Source: Desulfotignum sp. | GTDB lineage: Bacteria; Desulfobacterota; Desulfobacteria; Desulfobacterales; Desulfobacteraceae | Direction: 5' to 3' | NCBI GenBank assembly: GCA_021737445.1 | Contig: JAIPDY010000115.1 | Coordinates: 1-9,833, forward strand | Length of the DNA stretch: 9,833 bases | Shown: positions 1 through 6,038 of the stretch, piece after piece | Layout: each line of letters starts with the position of its first letter | Position numbering within the stretch: position 1 is the stretch's first letter | Translations under genes and position numbers: made by a program | Notes under the pieces: model-generated | The model's input: the letters and a program-made list of their open reading frames with translations, nothing else | Database searches by the model: none | Told to the model about the DNA's origin: nothing

Positions 1-402
1 GCAGACACCCCTAGGGGACTGCTGGTGCCGGTGATTAAGGATGCTGACCAGCACAGCCTGGCAGCCTTGGGTCTGCGCATCCGGCATCTGGCACAACAGG
101 CGAAAAAAGGTGAGATCCAGGTGGAGAACCTGACCGGCGGGACTTTTTCCGTGACCAATGTGGGGGCCATCGGGGGTACTCATGTGCTGCCCATCATCAA
201 TTATCCGGAATCCGCTATTCTGGGCATGGGCCGGGTGGCGAAAAAACCGGTGGTGAAAGACGATGTGGTCCAGATACGCCAAATGCTGCCCCTGACCCTG
301 TGCTTTGACCACCGGGTGGCGGACGGTGCCCGGGCAGCCCGGTTTGTCAGGGATCTTGTCGAGATGCTGGAAGATCCCATGACGTTCATGGCACATATCT
401 GA
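1..402 (+). CDS. Dihydrolipoamide acyltransferase (E2) of a 2-oxoacid dehydrogenase complex, C-terminal part, 5'-truncated
   Basis: This is the last 133 codons of an E2 subunit; the reading frame is open from base 1, so the start lies outside the window. E2 transfers the acyl group from the lipoyl arm to CoA in the cytoplasmic 2-oxoacid dehydrogenase complex. What is left is the end of the catalytic (CAT-like) domain. It opens with DTPRGLLVPVI, contains FSVTNVGAIGG, and carries the family active-site motif HRVADG (HxxxDG) at residues 104-109 of the fragment, so the catalytic His and Asp are present. The lipoyl and E1/E3-binding domains would be upstream. The E3 gene follows after 26 bp and a lipoate ligase after that, which fits one operon. 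Branched-chain, pyruvate and acetoin E2s share these motifs, so the substrate is not resolved. Confidence 0.93.
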   Translation, partial: ADTPRGLLVPVIKDADQHSLAALGLRIRHLAQQAKKGEIQVENLTGGTFSVTNVGAIGGTHVLPIINYPESAILGMGRVAKKPVVKDDVVQIRQMLPLTLCFDHRVADGARAARFVRDLVEMLEDPMTFMAHI

Positions 403-428
403 AACAAATACAGTGAAAGGACAGGGCA

Positions 429-1853
429 ATGGTTGTGGGAGAAATGATTTATGATACCGATGTGGTGGTCATCGGCGGCGGTCCGGGGGGGTATACCGCT
501 GCCATCCATGCCGCAGACCTGGGAAAGGATGTGGTGCTGGTGGAAGAAGATGACAAGCTGGGCGGGGTCTGCCTCACCCGGGGGTGCATTCCCTCCAAAA
601 CCCTGATCCATGTTGTGAATACCGCCAACAGTGTCAAAGAGGCCCAAGACATGGGCATTGTGTACAAAGAGATCGGTTTTGATGCCAAAAAGCTGGCCGC
701 GTATATCCGGTCCACTGTGAAGGACCTGTCCGACGGGGTGGCCCGGCTGGTGGAAAACCGCGACATTGAACTGGTTCACGGTCATGCCCGTTTCATTCAG
801 CCCGACCAGGTGTATGTGGACGGGGCCAACACCATTGTGCGGTTCAAGAATGCGGTCATTGCCACAGGCTCCCGGATCAATGAGCTGCCCGTAGGGCTGG
901 AAACAGGATTTGACCAGGGGGTATGGACATCGGCACAGGCCCTGGAGGTGCCTGAGATCCCGGAGTCTTTGCTGGTGATCGGCGGCGGGTATATCGGGCT
1001 TGAGATCGGCCAGGCCTATGCCGGACTGGGCAGCCGGGTGACCCTGGTGGAATTTTCCCCGCAGCTTCTGGCCGCTGCAGACAAGGATCTGGTCCAGGTG
1101 GTGCTCAGGCAGTGCGAAAAGCAGTTTGCAGCCATTTATACCGATTCCCGGGTCACAAAGATCACAAAACAGGACCAGGGATTCCTGGTGGAGATGGCAA
1201 CCAAAAAAGGGGACATCACCCATACCTTTTCCCGGGTGCTGGCCGCCACAGGCCGGAAGCCTGACACAGAAGACCTGGGGCTTTCTGCTTTGGGCATTGA
1301 CATGGATGACACCGGGCGGATTGCTGTTGATGAACAATGCAGAACCTCTTTGCCCCACATTTTTGCTGTCGGCGATGTGGTGGCAGGGCCTGCCCTGGCC
1401 CACAAGGCAGGGCGCCAGGGCAGGGTGGCAGCAGAGGTTATTGCCGGCAAAAAATCGGCCTATGACAATGTCAGTGTGCCGGCCGTATTGTTTACCAGCC
1501 CGGAAATCGCCTGGACCGGTCTGACGGAAACCCGTGCAAAAGAGAAGAAGCTTGCCGTGAATGTGGGAAAGTTTCCCCTCACCGCCCTGGGACGGGCAAG
1601 GAGTGTGGACAAAACCCGCGGGTTTGTGAAAATTTTGTCAGATCCGGATTCTGAACAGATTCTGGGCATGGCCATTGTGGGGGAGCATGCATCGGAACTC
1701 ATTGCCGAAGGCAATCTGGCCATTGAAATGGGGGCCTGCCTGGAGGATCTCATCGTCAGCATCCACCCCCATCCCACCTTTTCCGAATCGATCATGGAGG
1801 CGGCGGAAACCGCCAGGACCGGATCGGTCCACCTGATGAAAAAACGCCGGTGA
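429..1853 (+). CDS. lpdA: Dihydrolipoamide dehydrogenase (E3)
   Basis: A 474-residue flavoprotein of normal family length. It reoxidises the dihydrolipoyl arm of E2 and passes electrons through FAD to NAD+. An N-terminal FAD-binding GGGPGG is at residues 16-21. The redox-active disulfide motif GGVCLTRGCIPSK has Cys48 and Cys53. A second Rossmann motif for NAD (VIGGGYIGLE) lies near residues 180-190, ATGRKP near 270, and the FAD-contacting AVGDV near 314-318. The C-terminal interface motif HPTFSE supplies the catalytic pair His448/Glu453. All key residues are intact. The ATG at 429 has AAGG about 8 bp upstream; an in-frame ATG at 444 (Met6) has a GGGAG only about 2 bp away, which is too close, so 429 is preferred. 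It sits between the E2 gene (26-bp gap) and the lipoate ligase gene (4-bp gap), indicating one operon and an E3 dedicated to this complex. Confidence 0.97.
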   Translation: MVVGEMIYDTDVVVIGGGPGGYTAAIHAADLGKDVVLVEEDDKLGGVCLTRGCIPSKTLIHVVNTANSVKEAQDMGIVYKEIGFDAKKLAAYIRSTVKDLSDGVARLVENRDIELVHGHARFIQPDQVYVDGANTIVRFKNAVIATGSRINELPVGLETGFDQGVWTSAQALEVPEIPESLLVIGGGYIGLEIGQAYAGLGSRVTLVEFSPQLLAAADKDLVQVVLRQCEKQFAAIYTDSRVTKITKQDQGFLVEMATKKGDITHTFSRVLAATGRKPDTEDLGLSALGIDMDDTGRIAVDEQCRTSLPHIFAVGDVVAGPALAHKAGRQGRVAAEVIAGKKSAYDNVSVPAVLFTSPEIAWTGLTETRAKEKKLAVNVGKFPLTALGRARSVDKTRGFVKILSDPDSEQILGMAIVGEHASELIAEGNLAIEMGACLEDLIVSIHPHPTFSESIMEAAETARTGSVHLMKKRR

Positions 1854-1857
1854 TGCC

Positions 1858-2529
1858 GTGACATTGGATCCGGCATTGAGATTTGATCCGACATTGATTT
1901 CCCCTGTCAAAGACTATGCATTTGACCGGGACCTGCTGGCAAAGGTCAAAGTAACCGGGCAACCGGGGGTTGCCGTGTATCCGTTTGCATTCCCGGCCGT
2001 GGTGGCGGGCCGGGGCAGTGACCTGGACACAGAGATCCGCCTGTCCATGTGCAGGAATGACAACATCCCGGTGTTCCGCAGGAAGGGCGGGGGGTGTGCC
2101 GTGTTCCTGGATCCCGGCACCCTCATTGTGTCCATGGCCCTGCCGGCAGAAGGGTTTGACGGTATCCAGCGCCTGTTCAATTTCTGTAACAACCTGGTGA
2201 TAAAAGGATGTGCATCCATGGGGCTGACAGGGATCTGTCAGGACGGGATTTCCGATCTGGTGCTGGAAGACCGCAAGGTGGGCGGTTCCAGTTTTTACCG
2301 TTCCAAGGGACTGGCTTATTACACCGCCTCTTTGCTGGTATCCACGGACCTGGATGCCATGGACCGGTACCTGTGCCATCCCCCCAGAGAGCCTGGCTAC
2401 CGCAGACACCGGATTCATAAAGATTTTGTCATACGCCTGGACCGGGCCTTTCCCGGACTCAGCCCGGCAGACCTGTCCACCGGGCTGAGTGCTTGTCTGC
2501 AATCTATTTCAGAGGAGCAGGGGGGTTAA
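1858..2529 (+). CDS. lplA: Lipoate-protein ligase A-like protein, compact (catalytic domain only)
   Basis: A 223-residue member of the biotin/lipoate ligase (BPL_LplA_LipB) fold. The family activates lipoate with ATP and attaches it to the lysine of a lipoyl domain, or moves lipoyl/octanoyl groups. The ligand-binding motif RRKGGGC is at residues 74-80, followed by AVFLDPGTLIVS. The invariant lysine lies in ISDLVLEDRKVGGSSFYRS at Lys140. E. coli LplA has about 338 residues with a C-terminal accessory domain; that domain is absent here, so the protein may need a partner or act as a transferase. The start is a GTG four bases after the lpdA stop with only a weak upstream SD, which suggests translational coupling. 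Adjacency to E2 and E3 implies that it modifies the E2 encoded just upstream. Its 3' end overlaps the convergent membrane-protein gene by 21 bp. The family assignment is firm; ligase versus transferase is less certain. Confidence 0.85.
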   Translation: MTLDPALRFDPTLISPVKDYAFDRDLLAKVKVTGQPGVAVYPFAFPAVVAGRGSDLDTEIRLSMCRNDNIPVFRRKGGGCAVFLDPGTLIVSMALPAEGFDGIQRLFNFCNNLVIKGCASMGLTGICQDGISDLVLEDRKVGGSSFYRSKGLAYYTASLLVSTDLDAMDRYLCHPPREPGYRRHRIHKDFVIRLDRAFPGLSPADLSTGLSACLQSISEEQGG

Positions 2530-3588
2530 AAGCGTGGCCACAAGACCTGCCGTGATGAGGCGCATGACAGCGCCGATCACAGCCGCGCCCATGGCCTCAA
2601 AATGTGTCAGTTCAGTTGCTTCAGACCAGATGGCAGGTATCTGGCCGAAGATCACTGACAAAGGGAAGCCTGACGCCGCCAGGACAACAGAACCGATCAC
2701 CATCTTGGGCGGAAGTGTGGCAGCCACCTCTTTGAGCTGGGCGGTCGCCAGGGTCGGAGAGGCCAGAATACTTACGATGCCTGACTCCGGATCAATGGAC
2801 AAGGCGGAAAGGAGCGATGACAGTCCGCCTTCGATATACGCCCATATGCCGATGTATTCCAGGGCCCCGATGAGGGCAAAGATCACGCCGACAGCAGGAA
2901 TGATCAAAAGAAATAAAAGTTCCGCACCTTCTCTTGCCGCACCGAAGATTGTGGGCAGGACCCCGGTTTTCGGCGTGAAAGACGGCATCTCATCCAGGGG
3001 TACTGCACGGGTGTCCCGCCAGAATGTGAGTTTCATCAGCAATGGGACGATAACCAGAGGAGCGAAGACCGAAAGCAGAATCACCACAAACACCTTTGCC
3101 TGTATAGCAGTCAGGGCGATAATGCAGAACATGAATGTGGAAAAGGACTGCTGGGACTGGACCATGGTGCAGACGGCCATCTTTTGTTCATCTTTTGTGG
3201 CACCGGCCTTGACCAGTATCGGACCGGCAATTCTTCCTGCTGCATTGATATCGCCCAGGATATTGTAAACCGAAGGAACGACGACCGAGGAATTGACGCC
3301 AATGAGCCGGGTCACGGGAATGAAAAGGCGCATTAAAGCGTCTGTAAACCCCAGCCGTTCCAGAATCCGGCCGATCAGTACGCTGATGATGATGGCAACA
3401 CCCACCTTGCCGGTGAGAAACACCTTAACGATAATGGGGTAGGCCTTGTTGAGCATGGCATCAAATACCCCGGAGATGTGCTGGGGGGCAAAGATCAGTC
3501 CCAAAAACGAGAGAACCACCAGGACAAGTCCGGTGATTTCGATTCCCCGGAGCCGTTTCCGGGGCGTGATTACTAAAGCTTCATTCAT
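2509..3588 (-). CDS. Multi-pass membrane protein with nucleoside-recognition (Gate) domains, putative transporter
   Basis: A 359-residue hydrophobic protein with about eight likely membrane segments, roughly at residues 17-35, 50-74, 150-162, 164-186, 222-242, 268-290, 296-316 and 333-357. The family-like stretch VVPSVYNILGDINAAGRIAG at residues 102-121 and a second hydrophobic half resemble YjiH/SpmA/SpmB-type nucleoside-recognition proteins. There is no signal peptide; the N-terminus is short and basic (PRKRLRG), expected on the inside. The substrate is unknown, and the family name does not prove nucleoside transport. It is the last gene of the four-gene minus-strand operon, 55 bp after the NIF3-like gene. 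The ATG is preceded by AGGAGA at 3595-3600, spacing 6. The 3' end overlaps the convergent lipoate ligase gene by 21 bp, so no separate terminator fits between them. It may import the substrate, or export a product, of the upstream enzymes (inference from position). Confidence 0.8.
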   Translation of the reverse strand: MNEALVITPRKRLRGIEITGLVLVVLSFLGLIFAPQHISGVFDAMLNKAYPIIVKVFLTGKVGVAIIISVLIGRILERLGFTDALMRLFIPVTRLIGVNSSVVVPSVYNILGDINAAGRIAGPILVKAGATKDEQKMAVCTMVQSQQSFSTFMFCIIALTAIQAKVFVVILLSVFAPLVIVPLLMKLTFWRDTRAVPLDEMPSFTPKTGVLPTIFGAAREGAELLFLLIIPAVGVIFALIGALEYIGIWAYIEGGLSSLLSALSIDPESGIVSILASPTLATAQLKEVAATLPPKMVIGSVVLAASGFPLSVIFGQIPAIWSEATELTHFEAMGAAVIGAVMRLITAGLVATLLTPLLL

Positions 3589-3643
3589 GGATTCTCTCCT
3601 TGTTTAAACGGTTGTTGTGTTTTTTATATGCCTTGGACTGACA

Positions 3644-4654
3644 TCAGCCCTGTTTTTTTATCAGGTAATTTTCAGCCATGTTTTGGGCATAATCCTGGAT
3701 AGCTTTGCCGCCGAACTGGTCCAAGGGAATGCTGGTCATGCGTTCTTTGAAAATCACCACCTCAAGATCCGGCAAAAGCATTTTAACGGCCCGTGCCAGA
3801 GGCAGCCCGTTTTCCATTATTTCAAGGGCGTGAGAGTTGCCGCAGATGAAATTTACGCCAAGTTCCCGGGCTTTTTCCACCAGGGCGTGTTCGGGAAAGA
3901 CACGGCTGATGGAGGCCAGCACGGTGTCCACCATGGGATGTTCTTTCAAGACCCGTTCCATGTGAACCGGGGTGAATCCGGTGTGAGGGAAAATGTGCAT
4001 GATTTTGTTGACAGGATTATCGGGACGGCCTTCAAGGATGACACCCCGGGTGCATACCGCGGTTTCCATGATCTCATTACAGTTCCGGGTTTTGCGTTCG
4101 TTTTCTAAAATGTTTGTTTCCATTTCAAGATCCATGAACCGGTCCAAACGGGAAAGGATATCACTCAGAGTAGCGACACCCTCCAGCGTATTTCCCACAA
4201 ACAGGATGTTGCCCGGGATATTGCTGTAGCTGATGTTGACATGGCCGGCATCATGGCCGTGAAGGAAAGCGATGCCGGGGTGAAGCCCGTGAAAGGCCTC
4301 ATGGAGTTCAAATACCGAGACGTTGTACAGATCAAGGTAGGTCCGGAGTAGGACACCGCCTGAATTGGATGCATCGGCAATGGGGTGATGCGCGATGATG
4401 GCATCCACCCCGGTGGCCCCGGCAAGTTCGATGGCGCTTTCGGTCAGTGTCATCATCACAGCCACCTTTTTAAGTGTCTGGTCGGGCCGCCCCCAGACAA
4501 GGCCCGGGGTTTCCGTGACCGCTTTTCCCGGGATACCGGATGATTTGGTGACCACAAAGGGGTTTTTTCCTGCCCGGGCATCGCCCGAAACCCTGCCTCC
4601 TGTGATGGTGTCAAGGGTCATGTTAAGATCATGTGCAGTGATGGGCATCTGCAT
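3644..4654 (-). CDS. NIF3/DUF34-family protein, divergent subfamily
   Basis: A 336-residue protein. The diagnostic NIF3 features are VWGRPDQTLKKVAVMMTLTE (residues 53-72, matching the usual 'L.vG....v.kvlvalD.t.') and DAIIAHHPI (84-92), where His89 and His90 match the paired metal-binding histidines. Near the C-terminus, FICGNSHALEIMENGLPLA (269-287) sits where standard members have the GHxxxE metal motif; here the spacing is His275/Glu278. The usual HTNLD segment seems replaced by LHEAFHGLH (117-125). NIF3 proteins form oligomeric toroids with a two-metal site, and their reaction is generally unsettled. At 336 residues it lies between the short (about 250) and long (about 370) types. It is the third gene of the operon, 56 bp after the FAD gene. 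AGGAGG at 4660-4665 precedes the ATG; Met3 is an alternative start. The fold is fairly sure; the function is unknown. Confidence 0.82.
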   Translation of the reverse strand: MQMPITAHDLNMTLDTITGGRVSGDARAGKNPFVVTKSSGIPGKAVTETPGLVWGRPDQTLKKVAVMMTLTESAIELAGATGVDAIIAHHPIADASNSGGVLLRTYLDLYNVSVFELHEAFHGLHPGIAFLHGHDAGHVNISYSNIPGNILFVGNTLEGVATLSDILSRLDRFMDLEMETNILENERKTRNCNEIMETAVCTRGVILEGRPDNPVNKIMHIFPHTGFTPVHMERVLKEHPMVDTVLASISRVFPEHALVEKARELGVNFICGNSHALEIMENGLPLARAVKMLLPDLEVVIFKERMTSIPLDQFGGKAIQDYAQNMAENYLIKKQG

Positions 4655-4674
4655 GTTTTCCTCCTCTTAATTTT

Positions 4675-4708
4675 GCCGCAATCCGCAGGATATAAAATTT
4701 TGTGCGGC
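4675..4708 (-). repeat. Inverted repeat in the FAD-gene/NIF3-gene gap
   Basis: GCCGCA (4675-4680) and TGCGGC (4703-4708) are perfect 6-bp arms separated by a 22-base AT-rich loop. They span nearly all of the 56-bp gap between these operon genes, just upstream of the AGGAGG of the NIF3-like gene. On the minus strand there is no U-run after the stem, so it does not look like an intrinsic terminator. It may be an mRNA-stability or processing hairpin, or chance. Confidence 0.3.
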
Positions 4709-4710
4709 GG

Positions 4711-5985
4711 TTAGCCGGAAAACAGATTGGCAAGACCTGCCTTGGCAACCCGTTTTTTTATGGCGGTGATATCAGTGGTATACAGGTCCTTTTTTTTCAT
4801 CCGTCCGAACAGAACCGATCCTGAGAAAGTGTATTTGCGGTCCAGGCGGTTTTTCTCTGTCATTTCCTGCCGCACGTGGGATATGGCATCCCCGATGGCC
4901 AGGGTATCCGGAATTGTGAGCCCGGGTTTGCCAGTTCTGGCTGCATTAAATCCTGCCAGGGTGCCGGTGCAGATGGCTTCTGTGTGACCCACCAAAAGAC
5001 CGGCCTTTTCCCCGGCACAGAACAGGTTTTCCATGCCGTTCACCCTGAGACAATCATCACGCGGAGCCATTGCCGTGAATCTGACGGAGTTGCCGATACC
5101 GCCTGCATAAGGGTCTTCAAACCGGGCGTTTTCAAATCCGGGAATCCTGCGCAACAGATCCAGAGGAAAATAGGGTGTCATGAGTTTGGCATGACCGGTA
5201 TCCAGAAGAATCACATTGGCTTCAAAATCATCCAGCGCGTATTGCTGGCAGGCCTTGATTGTCAGCTTTCCTTTGATGTTTAATGCTTCAGGAACAGCAA
5301 TAATGGCCATGCCCGTGTTGTTGAGGCGATCACGGATCTCTAAGGTCAGCGACTCCTTGTGGAGTTTGCAGGAACCGCTCATGGCCCCTGTCTGGCCGGG
5401 TTTTTGGGCGGCCATCTCCGTGATGTTGCATTTGCCGGTGACACTGACCCGTCCCCCAAAGGCAGGGCACCGGAGGATACACATGGCACAACCGTTCCCG
5501 TGTTTGGTACACATGGCAGTGGGTCCCGCTGTTCCCGTTGCATCCACAAACATGTCACCGGAAATGGTAAACGGTTTTTTCCGGCTGCTTCCTTCCAGTG
5601 TCCGGATACTGCTGCCATCCATGGCAACACCTGTGATCCTGCTTTGCAGCAGAAGGGTGACGCCGCTTTCCGTCAACAGTTGCCGGACAGCGGGTTCAAT
5701 GGTGGCCACGTTGTAGAGGCTGGCATGCCGGTGGCCCGGAAAATCAATGTTTTTGTGGACCAGGTTCCGGTCAATCAATTCAAACAACGTGCCGCCACCC
5801 ATGGCGATGAGTTCTTCGGTTGCGGTAAATCGTCCGTTATTGCGCATGATTCCCCCGACAAGGCCGGTGCCCAAAAGCATGTCTGTCCGCTCTATGAGCG
5901 TCACATCCGCTTTTTGCTGCCGTGCGGCCAGGGCTGCGGCACAACCGGACCAGCCGCCGCCGATGATGATTATGGAAACACTCAT
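4711..5985 (-). CDS. FAD-dependent oxidoreductase with central cysteine cluster
   Basis: A 424-residue flavoprotein. The N-terminal Rossmann motif is IIGGGWSGCAAA (GxGxxG: Gly9, Gly11, Gly14), with the ribose-binding Glu32 in TLIER. A second FAD-family signature, FVDATGTAG, is at 146-154. The C-terminal LFCAGEKAGLLVGHTEAICT (321-340) is the FAD-contacting segment and resembles the matching part of GidA/TrmFO-type and FAD_oxidored proteins. A cysteine cluster lies mid-protein: Cys159, Cys166, Cys169, Cys173, then Cys186 and Cys206. The CxxCxxxC spacing suggests an iron-sulfur or other metal site. It is too short for GidA/MnmG (about 620 residues), and the operon is not a tRNA-modification context. 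It is second in the operon, 53 bp after the ThDP enzyme gene, with AGGAGG at 5994-5999. The flavoprotein assignment is strong; the substrate is unknown, perhaps a product of the ThDP enzyme. Confidence 0.85.
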   Translation of the reverse strand: MSVSIIIIGGGWSGCAAALAARQQKADVTLIERTDMLLGTGLVGGIMRNNGRFTATEELIAMGGGTLFELIDRNLVHKNIDFPGHRHASLYNVATIEPAVRQLLTESGVTLLLQSRITGVAMDGSSIRTLEGSSRKKPFTISGDMFVDATGTAGPTAMCTKHGNGCAMCILRCPAFGGRVSVTGKCNITEMAAQKPGQTGAMSGSCKLHKESLTLEIRDRLNNTGMAIIAVPEALNIKGKLTIKACQQYALDDFEANVILLDTGHAKLMTPYFPLDLLRRIPGFENARFEDPYAGGIGNSVRFTAMAPRDDCLRVNGMENLFCAGEKAGLLVGHTEAICTGTLAGFNAARTGKPGLTIPDTLAIGDAISHVRQEMTEKNRLDRKYTFSGSVLFGRMKKKDLYTTDITAIKKRVAKAGLANLFSG

Positions 5986-6001
5986 TTGTCAATCCTCCTG
6001 A

Positions 6002-6020
6002 CTGCCGGTCTGCCCGGCAG
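6002..6020 (-). other. Intercistronic hairpin before the FAD oxidoreductase gene
   Basis: A perfect 7-bp GC-rich stem, CTGCCGG (6002-6008) and CCGGCAG (6014-6020), with a 5-base loop. It lies in the 53-bp gap between the ThDP-enzyme stop and the FAD gene, only a few bases upstream of that gene's AGGAGG. Reading the minus strand, no U-run follows, so full termination is unlikely. It could set relative expression by blocking 3' decay of the upstream message or by affecting translation of the FAD gene. Confidence 0.5.
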
Positions 6021-6038
6021 AAAATTAGTGTAGGCGTT

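Noticed and set aside
201..1403. A 400-codon open frame on the minus strand opposite lpdA
   Set aside because: It lies wholly antisense to a clear E3 gene with all catalytic motifs; its translation is Gly/His/Pro-rich with no domain, as expected from GC-rich antisense frames.
1792..2502. A 236-codon minus-strand frame opposite the lipoate ligase gene
   Set aside because: It is antisense to a gene with intact RRKGGGC and catalytic Lys, and its translation shows no recognisable fold.
2489..3268. A 259-codon plus-strand frame opposite the membrane-protein gene
   Set aside because: The minus-strand frame encodes coherent transmembrane segments and has an SD; the plus frame is a Ser/Ala/Arg-rich shadow.
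5359..6033. A 224-codon plus-strand frame opposite the FAD oxidoreductase gene
   Set aside because: It is a shadow of the flavoprotein gene, with no SD or domain.
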